The translations under genes and the position numbers were made by a program. 60,197 bases of DNA from Acidobacteriota bacterium. GTDB lineage: Bacteria; Acidobacteriota; Vicinamibacteria; Vicinamibacterales; UBA8438. Where the stretch lies: NCBI GenBank assembly GCA_021296515.1, contig JAGWAH010000018.1, positions 1 through 60,197 of the forward strand, in the 5' to 3' direction. The notes under the pieces are model-generated. The model made no database searches, had not been told where the DNA came from, and saw only the letters and a program-made list of their open reading frames with translations. Shown here in pieces: positions 7,882 through 16,826 of the stretch (within the stretch, counting starts at the first letter, position 1; every line of letters starts with the position of its first letter).

Positions 7882-9207
7882 ATGCGCACGCAAGTCCTGG
7901 CGACGATCATCGTCGGCGTCACCGAGTGGCTGGCAGAGCGGTCCATCCGTGTCCGCCGACTGCTGACGGTAGTCTATGACCGGCTCTACGCCACGGAGTG
8001 GATGAACCGGCCGCCGGCCGCCCATTCGCGGTTCACGCCCGAGCAGATCGTCGCCCGGACCGACATCTTCAACGCCGCCGCCGATCGCTACTTCGCCGAG
8101 CAGACGGATCAACCGTTCCTGCTGGGCAAGCCGTATACCGATATCGACAACTTCGCGCGACGCTTCTTCGACATCGGCGTCGTCGCGCATTGGCTCCGCC
8201 TCGCGCCCGGCGACGTCGTGATGGAGCTCGGCGCCGGGACCTGCTGGCTGCTGCATTTTCTGAATCGGTACGGCTGCCCCACCATCGCCGTCGACGTGTC
8301 CCCCGCGGCGCTGGAGATGGGTCGCCAACTGTTCGAGCGCGACCCGCAGACCAACTGGGATCTCGATCCGCAGTTCCTCCCCTATGACGGGCACCGGATC
8401 CCGTTGTCCGATGGGCACGTCGACAAGATCCTCCTGTACGATGCCTTTCATCACGTCCCCAATCAGGATGAGGTCCTGCGAGAGATGGCGCGCGTCCTCA
8501 AGGACGGCGGGGTCGTCGCGATGTGCGAGCCGGCCCCGGGACACAGCCACACCCAGGCGAGCCTGGACGAAATGGACGCCTGGGACGTGCTGGAGAACGA
8601 CATCGACGTGGAGGCGCTGGAGCAGCGTGCGCTCGCCTGCGGATTCAGCAGGATGACCGTGGTCCCCATCGGTCTGCCGCTCTCGGTGGAAGTGCCGGCG
8701 GGGAGTCTGCGCGACTTTCTCCTGGGCCGCGAGCTGGGTCACTACTGGAGGTTGTGGACAACAGCGATGCGCGTGGTGACCTACATCGTGGTCTACAAGG
8801 GCGAGTACCACGCCACGACCCGCAACCCCGACAACCTGCAGGCCCGCATCGAGCCCGCCGTCGACCGCGGACGGGTGACCGCCGGCGCCCCCATCCAGCT
8901 TCATGTCCGCGTGACCAACACCGGCGATACCCGCTGGCTGTGCGGCACGCCGGATCGGCGCGGCACGACCCAGCTTGCCGCGAATCTTCACCGCATCGAC
9001 CCGGACACCTGCATCGACCCGAAGTGGTCGCGGACCTTGCTGCCGCGCGACGTCCCCCCCGGCGACCACGTGACACTGCACGTCGTGCTGCCGACCATCG
9101 AGACGCCGGGCGAATACCGGATCGAGTTCGACGTCATTGCCGAGCATGTCTGTGCGTTCGCCGAACGCGGCTCTCCGACCACTGACCTGCCCATGACCAT
9201 CATCTGA
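7882..9207 (+). CDS. SAM-dependent methyltransferase with C-terminal beta domain
   Basis: 441 aa. Class I methyltransferase core with motif I ELGAGTCWLLHF (from residue ~115), an acidic strand IAVDVSPAAL, and post-motif LLYDAFHHVPNQDEVLREMARVLKDGGVVA, as in Methyltransf_11 proteins. From about residue 320 a separate domain begins (GAPIQLHVRVTNTGDTRWLC ... PGEYRIEFDVIAEH) that looks like an Ig-like/NPCBM-type beta sandwich of the kind found in carbohydrate-active proteins. No signal peptide, so the beta domain would act inside the cell, which is odd. The preceding GH99-like gene is 15 bp away; a role in modifying a surface glycan is an inference from these two facts. Confidence 0.8.
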   Translation: MRTQVLATIIVGVTEWLAERSIRVRRLLTVVYDRLYATEWMNRPPAAHSRFTPEQIVARTDIFNAAADRYFAEQTDQPFLLGKPYTDIDNFARRFFDIGVVAHWLRLAPGDVVMELGAGTCWLLHFLNRYGCPTIAVDVSPAALEMGRQLFERDPQTNWDLDPQFLPYDGHRIPLSDGHVDKILLYDAFHHVPNQDEVLREMARVLKDGGVVAMCEPAPGHSHTQASLDEMDAWDVLENDIDVEALEQRALACGFSRMTVVPIGLPLSVEVPAGSLRDFLLGRELGHYWRLWTTAMRVVTYIVVYKGEYHATTRNPDNLQARIEPAVDRGRVTAGAPIQLHVRVTNTGDTRWLCGTPDRRGTTQLAANLHRIDPDTCIDPKWSRTLLPRDVPPGDHVTLHVVLPTIETPGEYRIEFDVIAEHVCAFAERGSPTTDLPMTII

Positions 9208-9225
9208 GGTGGGATCCGCTGGGAG

Positions 9226-9303
9226 TGGCGCGCGTGCCCGGACTCGAACCGGGGGCCTGCCGCTTAGGAGGCGGCCGCTCTAATCCAACTGAGCTACACG
9301 CGC
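9226..9303 (-). tRNA. tRNA-Arg (anticodon CCT), CCA encoded
   Basis: Read on the minus strand, the cloverleaf has acceptor arms GCGCGTG / CACGCGC, a D arm with TAGCTCAGTTGG, anticodon stem GCCGC/GCGGC with 7-nt loop CTCCTAA (anticodon CCT, reads AGG) and a GTTCGAGTC T-arm. Discriminator G followed by genomic CCA (TGG at 9226-9228). It stands alone between the methyltransferase gene and a small membrane protein gene. Confidence 0.95.
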
Positions 9304-9364
9304 ATGGAGGTCGCGGGCGCTGGGCCGAAGGCCAGCGTCCCGTCCAGCTTACACCGTCGCCCGG

Positions 9365-9901
9365 TCAGGACGCTCTCTCGCCCTCCGACGCCCGTTCGCG
9401 GAGCGCCGCCAGTCCGTTGCCGATACGGACGTACTCTTCGTAGCGCTCCTGGTAGGCCTGCAGCTTCTCGTCGTCGAGCGCGGACAGCCGCGCCCGTACT
9501 CCAGCCGGCGTATCCCCCGCCGCCCGCAGATCGGTCTCGAGCGCGTTCGCCCGTTGCTTGAAGTCGGCGTCGTGCCGGCGCTCCCACGCCAGCCATTCCG
9601 CCGTCCAGCGCGCGTGCGCGTCGTCCACTACCGCGTGTGGAAACGGGAACGCCTCGCCGGTTCGTCGCTCGATGGCGCCGACCGCGTCCGGGAACAGCCG
9701 CCGGGCGGTGTCGGCGGCGCCGCGCCACGCCAGCAGGTCGCGCGGCTCGCTGCGCGCAGCGGCCGGGGACAGGCTCGTGATCAGGATGGCGACCAGGCGT
9801 TCGCGATGCTGCCGCGCAAGATCCCGGCGGGCGCGCTCCGCGACGAAGAGCACGACACAGATCAGTGCAAAGATGAGAGCCTCGGTCATGCCGTCCCCCA
9901 C
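9365..9901 (-). CDS. Hypothetical membrane-anchored protein
   Basis: 178 aa from GTG at 9901; ATG at 9889 (MTEALIFALICVVLFVAERARR) is an equally good start. One N-terminal hydrophobic span (about residues 5-22) followed by a basic, charged, helical region with Trp-rich segments (ARWTAEWLAWERRHD) and a KLQAYQERYEEYVRIGNGLAAL helix near the C-terminus. I do not recognise a family. It lies 21 bp downstream of apt on the same strand, so it is probably the last gene of the acyP-apt transcript. Confidence 0.7.
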   Translation of the reverse strand: MGDGMTEALIFALICVVLFVAERARRDLARQHRERLVAILITSLSPAAARSEPRDLLAWRGAADTARRLFPDAVGAIERRTGEAFPFPHAVVDDAHARWTAEWLAWERRHDADFKQRANALETDLRAAGDTPAGVRARLSALDDEKLQAYQERYEEYVRIGNGLAALRERASEGERAS

Positions 9902-9922
9902 GAGGCCGCGCCCGGCGGGGAG

Positions 9923-10438
9923 CTAGTAATGCAGCGCCGCGAAGATGTCGTGGCCGGCCAGCCGGTCGCGGCCGCGCAGGGCGTCGAGCTCGACGAGAAA
10001 CGCAAGCGCGTGCACCTCGGCGCCGCGTCCGGCGACGAGGTCGGCTGCCGCGCGCGCCGTGCCGCCGGTCGCCAGTAGATCGTCCACGATCAGTACGCGC
10101 TGGCCGCCGTCCAGCGCGTCCTCGTGAAGCTCCAGGGTGTCGGTGCCGTACTCGAGAGCGTACTCGACACGGACCGTACGGGCCGGCAGCTTCCCCGGCT
10201 TGCGCGCCGGCACGAACCCCGCGCCGAGACGGTCCGCCACCGCCGCGCCGAAGATGAAGCCCCGGCTCTCGATCCCCACCACCTTGTCGATTGCGGCCTC
10301 CTGAAACGGCTCGACGAGGCACGCGATGGCCCGGCGCAGTCCACCGGGGTCGCCGAGAAGCGTCGTGATGTCCTTGAACAGGATGCCCGGCTTCGGAAAG
10401 TCCGGCACCTCGCGGATCAGGCTCTTCAGCTCTTGCAT
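9923..10438 (-). CDS. apt: Adenine phosphoribosyltransferase
   Basis: Purine salvage: adenine + PRPP to AMP + PPi, cytosolic. 171 aa, the normal length. Seen: [18 protein letters not shown] at the N-terminus (hallmark of Apt), [21 protein letters not shown] and the PRPP-binding loop [13 protein letters not shown]. Starts at ATG 10438; the acylphosphatase gene ends 19 bp upstream on the same strand. Confidence 0.97.
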   Translation of the reverse strand: MQELKSLIREVPDFPKPGILFKDITTLLGDPGGLRRAIACLVEPFQEAAIDKVVGIESRGFIFGAAVADRLGAGFVPARKPGKLPARTVRVEYALEYGTDTLELHEDALDGGQRVLIVDDLLATGGTARAAADLVAGRGAEVHALAFLVELDALRGRDRLAGHDIFAALHY

Positions 10439-10457
10439 CTCTCGGGTCGCGGCTCCG

Positions 10458-10733
10458 TCAGGTGCGAACCACGAATCCTCCGGTCGCGTCCAGCGGCGCG
10501 ACGTCTTCGACAGTGATGCCGAGCACTCTCGACAGCCGGGGGCCCCGGTGCAGGGCGCGCTCGAACCGATCCATCGCCTCGCGGTCGCCCTCGCCGACCG
10601 CCTCCACCCGGCCGTCGGCGAGGTTGCGCACGAAGCCGCGCACGCCTTCCCGCCGAGCCGCCCCGGCTGCGAACGCGCGGAATCCGACGCGCTGTACGCG
10701 ACCGCTCACGAGCAGACGTCTGGTCACCGTCAT
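10458..10733 (-). CDS. acyP: Acylphosphatase
   Basis: 91 aa, hydrolyses carboxyl-phosphate bonds such as 1,3-bisphosphoglycerate. Both catalytic residues are visible: Arg19 in the GRVQRVGFR phosphate loop and Asn37 in [14 protein letters not shown]. The usual second glycine of the GxVQGVGFR loop is Arg here (VQRVGFR), a small departure. The ATG at 10733 is chosen because family members begin only a few residues before the first beta strand; the open frame continues to 10820 without homology. Followed by apt. Confidence 0.93.
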   Translation of the reverse strand: MTVTRRLLVSGRVQRVGFRAFAAGAARREGVRGFVRNLADGRVEAVGEGDREAMDRFERALHRGPRLSRVLGITVEDVAPLDATGGFVVRT

Positions 10734-10850
10734 CGTCGGGATCGCCCGCCGGGCGCCGTGATTATAGCCGACCGGCGCGCTTCGCCGCGGTCGGGAATCC
10801 GGTCGCTCGGGCCGGCGCATATGCTAACCTGCCGTGGTATGGAGGTTCCC

Positions 10851-12407
10851 ATGAGATCCGTAGTCTGTCTGTTGGCTGCCATGTTGCTGGCCGCCCCCGC
10901 CGGTGCGCAGTTCGCCGAGGTCGGTTCGCTCGACTTCCCGACGTCCGCGCGTTCCGAAGAAGCGCAACGCCATTTCCTGCGCGGAGTGGCCGTTCTCCAC
11001 AGCTTCGGCTGGAAGCAGGCCATCGAGCAGTTCCAGGCGGCGCAGGCCATCGAGCCGGACTTCGCGATGGCCTACTGGGGCGAAACGCTGAGTTACAACC
11101 ACCCGCTCTTCGGCGGCGGTCCCAACCTCGACGAGGAGAGTCCCCGGGCGGTGCTCGCACGCCTGGGTCCGACCCGGGCGGCACGGGCCGCCAAGGCGCC
11201 GACCGACCGGGAGAAGGGCTTCCTCGAAGCGGTCGAGGTGCTGTGGAGCGATGAGGGCGCCTACGACGAGAGGCGCGTCGGTTACATGGAGGCGATGGGC
11301 CGGCTCTACGACCGCTATCCCGACGACCACGAGGTGGCCACCTTCTACTCGCTGTCGATGCTGGCCGGTTCACGGGCGCTTGGCGATCAGTCCTTGCGGC
11401 TCGAGGTCCGGGCGGGCAACATCGCGATGAAGGTCTTCCACGCCAATGCGGATCATCCGGGAGCACCGCACTACACGATTCACGCCTTCGACGACCCGAT
11501 CCATGCGCCCCTGGCGCTCGACGCCGCACGCCGCTACGCCGAGATCGCGCCGGCCGTCTCGCACGCGCGCCACATGCCCACCCACATCTTCATCCAGCAC
11601 GGCATGTGGGATCTCGTTTCGAACCACAACCAGTCGGCGCACGACGCGGCCCGCGCCCTGTGGGAGCCGGGCGACAGCGTCGGCGACGCCGTCCACTCCC
11701 TCGACTGGGGCCAGTACGGCGACCTGCAGCGCGGCGACTACGACAAGGCGCAGGTCTGGATCGAGCGCCTGGAGCAGCTCATCGACGAGAGCGACGGGCA
11801 GGCCCGCGCGGTCAGCACCCTGCCCCTGGTGAACGCCCGGTACGTGGTCGAGACCGAGCAGTGGCGCACCGAGCCGATTACCGACGACTCGTCCATGCAC
11901 GAGTTGCTGGCCACCGGACTCAGCGCCGTGCGCAAAGGTGATCTGACGCTGGCGCGCGAGGCCGAGGCGGCGCTCGCGGCGCGGGCCGCGGACGGCGGGG
12001 CGCAGGACCGGATCGCCCACAAGGAGGTCGCGGCGTCGATTCGGGCGGCGGAAGGCGACCAGGACGGGGCGACGGCGCTGATGGACGAGGCGATTGCCAT
12101 CGTCGAAACGCTGCGACTGCCCAACGGCGCAGCCAGCCCGGTCAAGCCCCCCTACGAGCTGTACGGAGAGATCCTGCTCCAGCTCGGCCGCCCCGCTGAA
12201 GCGCTGGCGAAGTTCGATACGTCGCTGCTGCGGATGCCGAATCGCATGCGCTCCGTGCTCGGAGCCGCGCGCTCGGCCGCCGCGAGTGGAGACCGGGTCA
12301 CCGCCCGGGAGCGCTACGGCACGCTTGTCGATTTCTGGGTGGGTGCGGCCGACGAGCCGGGCTACGCCGAGGCGCGCCAGTTCCTGGCGGCGACGAACGA
12401 GAACTGA
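10851..12407 (+). CDS. Secreted TPR-repeat protein
   Basis: 518 aa from the ATG at 10851, which has a GGAGG box at 10841-10845; another ATG at 10839 lies too close to use that box. A signal peptide (MRSVVCLLAAMLLAAPAGAQ) predicts export. The body has TPR-like pairs, for example RHFLRGVAVLHSFGWKQAIEQFQAAQAIEPDFAMAYWG and ELYGEILLQLGRPAEALAKFD, and a conserved His-rich middle (HYTIHAFDDP; HARHMPTHIFIQHGMW) common to a family of exported acidobacterial/proteobacterial TPR proteins of unknown function. A TATGCT -10-like box sits at 10820-10825. The many conserved His residues could bind metal, but that is a guess. Confidence 0.8.
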   Translation: MRSVVCLLAAMLLAAPAGAQFAEVGSLDFPTSARSEEAQRHFLRGVAVLHSFGWKQAIEQFQAAQAIEPDFAMAYWGETLSYNHPLFGGGPNLDEESPRAVLARLGPTRAARAAKAPTDREKGFLEAVEVLWSDEGAYDERRVGYMEAMGRLYDRYPDDHEVATFYSLSMLAGSRALGDQSLRLEVRAGNIAMKVFHANADHPGAPHYTIHAFDDPIHAPLALDAARRYAEIAPAVSHARHMPTHIFIQHGMWDLVSNHNQSAHDAARALWEPGDSVGDAVHSLDWGQYGDLQRGDYDKAQVWIERLEQLIDESDGQARAVSTLPLVNARYVVETEQWRTEPITDDSSMHELLATGLSAVRKGDLTLAREAEAALAARAADGGAQDRIAHKEVAASIRAAEGDQDGATALMDEAIAIVETLRLPNGAASPVKPPYELYGEILLQLGRPAEALAKFDTSLLRMPNRMRSVLGAARSAAASGDRVTARERYGTLVDFWVGAADEPGYAEARQFLAATNEN

Positions 12408-12550
12408 TGCAATCGCCGTGGCCGACCGTTGCCGGTCCCGCGCACCCGCTGCGCATGGCCGGCAACGGGCCGCGGCGCATCCCATCGCCGTTCGCGAAGC
12501 GGCGGCGTGAGTTTGTCGCTACGGATCAGCGCGAAAACCGGGAAGGAAGG

Positions 12551-12627
<77 letters not shown>

Positions 12628-12634
12628 CTGGCGG

Positions 12635-13390
12635 TCAGCGCGCGGCGATGCCGTACGGCCGGGCCCAGTCCAGGCCCGCCAGCGTGTCGCCGGCCGGACG
12701 GTACTCGCAACCCACCCATCCTTCGAACCCGAGATCGTCGATGACGTCGAACAGGTAGGGGAAGTTGATCTCCTGCGTACCGTTCGGCTCGTGGCGTCCG
12801 GGGACGCCGCCGATCTGGAAGTGGCTGATGATGTCGATGTTCGCCCGGACGGTCTCCGCGAGGCGCCCCTCCATGATCTGCATGTGGTAGAAGTCATACT
12901 GCAGGAAGACGTTGTCGGCGCCAACGCGCTCGATGATCCGCCGCGCCTGGGCCGAACCGGTCAGGAAGTAGCCGGGGTTGTCCTGCGTGTTGAGAGGTTC
13001 GAGCAGCAGTCGGATCCCGAGCGGCCGCGCATGCGCCGACGCCCAGCGGAGGTTCGACACGAAGGTCTCCTCCGCTCGCGAATCTTCGGTGACGCCGGCC
13101 AGACAGTGAATCTGACCACAACCGGCGGCGGCCGCGTACTCGATCGCCCGCGTCAACCCGTCGCGGTACTCCTGCTCGCGGCCCGGGACGGCGCCGGCCG
13201 CGGACGGAACGTTCATGAGCGCGGCGTCGAGCCCGTGGCTGCGAACGGACCCGGCGATGTCCCGCGGCGACTCTCCGTACGGCGCCTGGATCTCGACGCC
13301 GTCGAACCCCGCGCCGGCGGCCTGCTCGAAGCGGTCGAGCAGCTCCCACTCGTTGAACATCATCGTGACGCTGGCGGCAAACCTCGGCAT
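12635..13390 (-). CDS. hyi: Hydroxypyruvate isomerase-like TIM-barrel protein
   Basis: 251 aa, AP-endonuclease-2/xylose-isomerase-like TIM barrel. Seen: MPRFAASVTMMFNEWELLDRF (N-terminal signature of Hyi), GFDGVEIQAPYG, AGCGQIHCLAG, LLEPLNTQDNPGYFLT (metal-binding Glu), LQYDFYHMQIMEG (metal-binding Asp/His) and IGGVPGRHEPNGTQEINF. These match the Hyi/OtnI group, which interconverts hydroxypyruvate and tartronate semialdehyde or acts on related keto acids; the exact substrate is not certain. The ATG at 13390 is preceded by GAGAGGAG. The gene starts 8 bp after the tRNA-Pro, which is on the same strand and downstream. Confidence 0.88.
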   Translation of the reverse strand: MPRFAASVTMMFNEWELLDRFEQAAGAGFDGVEIQAPYGESPRDIAGSVRSHGLDAALMNVPSAAGAVPGREQEYRDGLTRAIEYAAAAGCGQIHCLAGVTEDSRAEETFVSNLRWASAHARPLGIRLLLEPLNTQDNPGYFLTGSAQARRIIERVGADNVFLQYDFYHMQIMEGRLAETVRANIDIISHFQIGGVPGRHEPNGTQEINFPYLFDVIDDLGFEGWVGCEYRPAGDTLAGLDWARPYGIAAR

Positions 13391-13462
13391 GCTGCTCCTC
13401 TCGCGGCGCGCCCATCCTATCATCCACCCTCGGGCCGGTCGATGCGCCCGCAGCGCCCCGGC

Positions 13463-13468
13463 TATGAT
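13463..13468 (+). promoter_or_regulatory. -10 box of hemH, leaderless spacing
   Basis: TATGAT eight bases before the hemH ATG at 13477. With transcription normally starting about 7 nt after a -10 box, the mRNA would begin at or next to the start codon. No Shine-Dalgarno sequence is seen. The -35 region is poor. Confidence 0.55.
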
Positions 13469-13476
13469 TCTCCGCC

Positions 13477-14499
13477 ATGCCCTGGAACGTCTGCCCCTTC
13501 GACGCCGTGCTGCTGATCAGCTTCGGCGGACCGCTGCGCCGCGCCGACATCCGGCCGTTCCTGCAGAACGTGCTCCGGGGACGACGGGTGCCGCCGGCCC
13601 GCGTCGAGGCGGTGGCGCAACACTACGAGTTGTTCGACGGCGTGTCGCCGCTCACCGCGATCACCCGGCGGCAGGCGGAGGGGTTGCGCGCACGTCTCGC
13701 CGCGATCGGCCCGAGGCTGCCGGTTTTCGTCGGCATGCGCAACTGGCACCCGTTTCTCGACGACACCCTGGAGGAGATGGCGGCGGCGGGGATCGAACGG
13801 GCGCTCGGCATCGTCCTGGCTGCGCACCACAGCTACTCGAGCTGCGGGCAGTACCGCCAGAACGTCGCGCAGGCCCGGCAGGAGCTGCGGGCGCGTGCCG
13901 CGGCCGACGTCGAGGTGCTGTTCGCGCCCGGCTGGCACACGCACGGAGGGTTCGTGGAAGCCAACGCTCGACGGATCGATGCCGCCCGACGCCAGCTTCC
14001 CGGCGCCGAGCGGGAGGCCGCCCGCATCGTCTTCACCGCACACAGCATCCCGACGACGATGGCGGCGGCGTGTCGCTACGAGACGGACCTGCGGGAGACG
14101 GCCGAACGCGTCGCCGCCCGCCTGGAGACCGACGACTGGGTGCTGGCGTACCAGAGCCGGAGTGGGCGGCCCGAGGACCCCTGGCTGGAGCCGGATGTCT
14201 GCGAGTATCTGCGCGCGGCGCATGATCGCGGCCTGCGGGCGGCGATCATCGCTCCGATCGGGTTCGTGGCCGATCACATCGAGGTGCTGTACGACCTCGA
14301 CACCGAAGCGGCCGAGGTCTGCCGCAACCTCGGCCTGCCGATGCGCCGCGCGGCCGCGGTCAACGACCACCCCGCCTTCATCGACACGCTGGCCGACGTG
14401 ACGCGGCGCGCCTGCGAGCAAGCCCGCTGCCGTCGGCCGTTGCCAATCGTACCGGCGTCGCCCCCCGCCCGGCTCGAGCCCCCGCCGCCGGCGCGCTGA
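13477..14499 (+). CDS. hemH: Ferrochelatase (proto-/coproporphyrin)
   Basis: 340 aa. Inserts Fe(II) into a porphyrin at the end of haem synthesis. Seen: FDAVLLISFGGP at the N-terminus, SPLTAITRRQAEGL, HHSYSSCGQY, the TAHSIP motif with the metal-binding His189, LAYQSRSGRPEDPWLEPDV and APIGFVADHIEVLYDLD with the conserved Glu. The sequence cannot decide between protoporphyrin and coproporphyrin as substrate. The last ~35 residues are Pro/Arg-rich and unlike the family. The start is fixed by the -10 box just upstream. Haem supply fits the c-type cytochromes further along the window. Confidence 0.95.
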   Translation: MPWNVCPFDAVLLISFGGPLRRADIRPFLQNVLRGRRVPPARVEAVAQHYELFDGVSPLTAITRRQAEGLRARLAAIGPRLPVFVGMRNWHPFLDDTLEEMAAAGIERALGIVLAAHHSYSSCGQYRQNVAQARQELRARAAADVEVLFAPGWHTHGGFVEANARRIDAARRQLPGAEREAARIVFTAHSIPTTMAAACRYETDLRETAERVAARLETDDWVLAYQSRSGRPEDPWLEPDVCEYLRAAHDRGLRAAIIAPIGFVADHIEVLYDLDTEAAEVCRNLGLPMRRAAAVNDHPAFIDTLADVTRRACEQARCRRPLPIVPASPPARLEPPPPAR

Positions 14500-14542
14500 C
14501 GGGACGGCAGCGCGGCCTCACGGCCGCGGCGGGGTCCGGACT

Positions 14543-14974
14543 CTACGCGACGGGCGCCGGCGCACAGTGCTTGTCGAACGCCGCGGTCAGATCCCGGGCG
14601 ATGACATCGGCCTCCCGGTTCTCGATCTGGTGCCGCTCCATCATGTAGATCAGCTTGCCGTCCCGCAGGAGGGCGACGGCGGGCGAGGACGGCGGATAAC
14701 CGGTGAGGTACTGCCGCGCACGCTGCGTCGCGTCGATGTCGGCGCCGGCGAACACGGTGGCTACCACGTCCGGCCTGGTCTCGTGCCGCAGCGCCAGCGC
14801 CACGCCCGGGCGTGCCCTGCCGGCCGCGCAGCCGCAGACGGAGTTGACCACGAGCATGAGGGTGCCGGACTCTCCGGCCACCGCGTCGTCAACGTCCTTG
14901 GCGGTCCGCAGCTCCTTGACGCCGAGCCGGGTCAACTCCTCGCGCATCGGGGCGATGAAGAACTCTGGATACAC
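14543..14974 (-). CDS. Bacilliredoxin (BrxA/BrxB family, CGC motif)
   Basis: 143 aa, YphP/YqiW family. The CxC active site is CGC at residues 47-49 in NSVCGCAAGRARPG, as in BrxA/BrxB, which remove bacillithiol from proteins or act as weak disulfide isomerases. N-terminus MYPEFFIAPMREELT is typical. Length and spacing are normal. Whether this organism makes bacillithiol cannot be told from the window. Monocistronic in appearance, convergent with hemH. Confidence 0.92.
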   Translation of the reverse strand: MYPEFFIAPMREELTRLGVKELRTAKDVDDAVAGESGTLMLVVNSVCGCAAGRARPGVALALRHETRPDVVATVFAGADIDATQRARQYLTGYPPSSPAVALLRDGKLIYMMERHQIENREADVIARDLTAAFDKHCAPAPVA

Positions 14975-15026
14975 GCTTGGGCTCCTTTCGCGTTACGCGC
15001 GCCCTCATGGGACGCGCGATTCATCG

Positions 15027-16496
15027 TCAACCTCCAAGCGTAGCACGGTCCGCCGCGCTCCGCTCGCCGAGGCGGCGGTTGAACGCCCAGAGCACAGCCA
15101 GTGCGATGCCCCACTGCGCCACGCAGGTGCCGACGCTGTATACCCGCAGGGGATTCCACCAGCCCTCAGGGTCGTACACCGTCGCCGCCTGATACATCCA
15201 CCAGCCGAACATCACCGCGAACTCCACCGGCACCAGGTATTTCAGGATCCACGCCCAGACCGGCCCGACCCGGCGCCCCGACGAGTGGGTGTTGACCAGC
15301 TCGTCGCGGAAGCGGTCGACTCCGTAGCGCAGGGTCGCAATGGCGATGAACACGCCGCTGACCATCAGCGCCAGTCCCCAGACCCAGTCCTGGTTCTCGA
15401 AGACCGCGAGGCTGACCGCCGACGGCAGGCCGCAGACGACGGCCGCGCCGACCACGAGCGGCACGGCGCGCGAACGGGCGGCGCCCGCGTCGATGAGCAC
15501 GCGCGTCCCGAGCTCCACCATCGCGATCAGCGACGAGAGTGCGGCGCAGAACATGGCCACGAAGAAGAGCGGCAGGAACAGCCCGCCGGCCGGCATCCGG
15601 GCGAACACCTGCGGAATCCAGATGAAGGTCAGTCCGGTGTTTCCCGCGGCCAGCGCCTCGCCCGCCTCGCCCGCCGGCAGGATGGCGAAGGCGGCCGGCA
15701 GGATCGCCATCGCGGCGAGCAGCGACGCCACGTTGTTGCCCAGACCGATCGTCGCGGCGTTGGTGACGACGTCGTCGCTCTCGCGCACGTAGATGGCGTA
15801 GCAGAGAATGAGCCCCCACCCGGCCCCGGTCGACCACGCCGACTGCGTCAGGGCCTCCAGCCATGTCCGGTAGTTCGTCAGGGCGCTCAGATCCGGGGTG
15901 AACAGATAGGCCAGTCCCTCGCCGGCTCCCGGCAGCGTGACCGCCCGCGCCACCGCGAACAGCAGCAGCACGAACAGCAGCGGGATGAGTATCCGGTTCG
16001 CCCGCTCGATGCCGCCGATCACGCCGCGGGCCACCACGAAACCCGCGCCGGCCACCGCCAGCACGTGAAACAGCACCGGCTGCCACACCGACGTGCTGTA
16101 CGCGTTCCAGTAGGCCGCGGCGTCGACTCCGGCGAGATCACCCGTCGATGCCGCGACCGCGTACTTCAGCATCCACCCGGTGACGACCGAGTAGTAGAAC
16201 ATGATCATCACGCTCGTCACTGCGACGAAGCCGCCCATCCACGCGGTTCGCCCCCCGGTCAGCTTGGCGAACGCACCGATGGGGCCGCGGCGCGCGCCCC
16301 GGCCGAGCCCGAACTCGGCGATCAGCAGCGGAATGGACCAGGCGAACAGGAACAGCAGCCACGGAATGAGGAACGCGCCGCCGCCGTTCTGGGCCGCGAT
16401 ACGCGGAAAGCGCCACAGGTTGCCGGTGCCGACGGCCATTCCGAGACCGGCCAGGATGATGCCCCAGCGCGACGAGAAGAAATCGGACGTCTTCAT
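15027..16496 (-). CDS. Sodium-dependent transporter, NSS/SNF family
   Basis: 489 aa from the ATG at 16496. Neurotransmitter:sodium symporter family: 11-12 predicted membrane spans; TM1 WGIILAGLGMAVGTGNLWRFPRIAAQNGGGAFLIPW carries the unwound GMAVGTGNLWRFP substrate/Na+ motif; a QSAWSTGAGWGLILCYAIY segment matches TM6. Bacterial members import amino acids with Na+, and the substrate cannot be read from the sequence. The open frame continues upstream (to 16610) without homology, and the chosen Met matches the family's N-terminus (KTSDFFSSRWG). The IS1380 remnant begins about 120 bp upstream. Confidence 0.92.
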   Translation of the reverse strand: MKTSDFFSSRWGIILAGLGMAVGTGNLWRFPRIAAQNGGGAFLIPWLLFLFAWSIPLLIAEFGLGRGARRGPIGAFAKLTGGRTAWMGGFVAVTSVMIMFYYSVVTGWMLKYAVAASTGDLAGVDAAAYWNAYSTSVWQPVLFHVLAVAGAGFVVARGVIGGIERANRILIPLLFVLLLFAVARAVTLPGAGEGLAYLFTPDLSALTNYRTWLEALTQSAWSTGAGWGLILCYAIYVRESDDVVTNAATIGLGNNVASLLAAMAILPAAFAILPAGEAGEALAAGNTGLTFIWIPQVFARMPAGGLFLPLFFVAMFCAALSSLIAMVELGTRVLIDAGAARSRAVPLVVGAAVVCGLPSAVSLAVFENQDWVWGLALMVSGVFIAIATLRYGVDRFRDELVNTHSSGRRVGPVWAWILKYLVPVEFAVMFGWWMYQAATVYDPEGWWNPLRVYSVGTCVAQWGIALAVLWAFNRRLGERSAADRATLGG

Positions 16497-16614
16497 CGAA
16501 TGTTCCTGATGCGTTGCATCTACAGTGTAGGCGGATCGGCCGCCGTCGCGACGCCGGCGGTTCCGCATCCGGCTCGACTGCCATGAGTCGCAGGTTGCGC
16601 CGGACTTCACGCCG

Positions 16615-16740
16615 GATACGCTCCAGCCCGTAGATGCGCTCGGCTGTATTCAGCAGAATCGTCCCGCCGTCGGAACTGGCCTGCTCCTGGTTGAACTGGG
16701 CGTGTAGCGGCTTGTCGAACAGATCCGGGAACAGAACAGT
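16615..16740 (-). pseudogene. IS1380-family transposase N-terminal remnant
   Basis: In the otherwise empty 16497-16868 interval the minus strand encodes LFPDLFDKPLHAQFNQEQ followed by ASSDGGTILLNTAERIYGL. This is the typical N-terminus of IS1380-family transposases (FP-LFDKPLxxxFDQ, SSDGGAxLL). No start codon in good context, no DDE residues and no more than about 45 residues of similarity remain. No terminal inverted repeats were recognised. It is best read as a decayed insertion sequence between the NSS transporter and hspR. The match is from memory of the family, not a search. Confidence 0.6.
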
Positions 16741-16826
16741 CCCGTTGCGCGCGAATCCGTAGCGGGCCGGGCGCGGCGCGCCGCAGCCGCCAGCCGTTCC
16801 CGACCACCGGGAACCTCCGCCAATTC

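Noticed and set aside
6334-9147. Very long open frame (937 codons) on the minus strand
   Set aside because: It lies opposite the GH99-like and methyltransferase genes, has no recognisable domain and a composition typical of antisense GC-rich frames. The sense proteins carry clear motifs.
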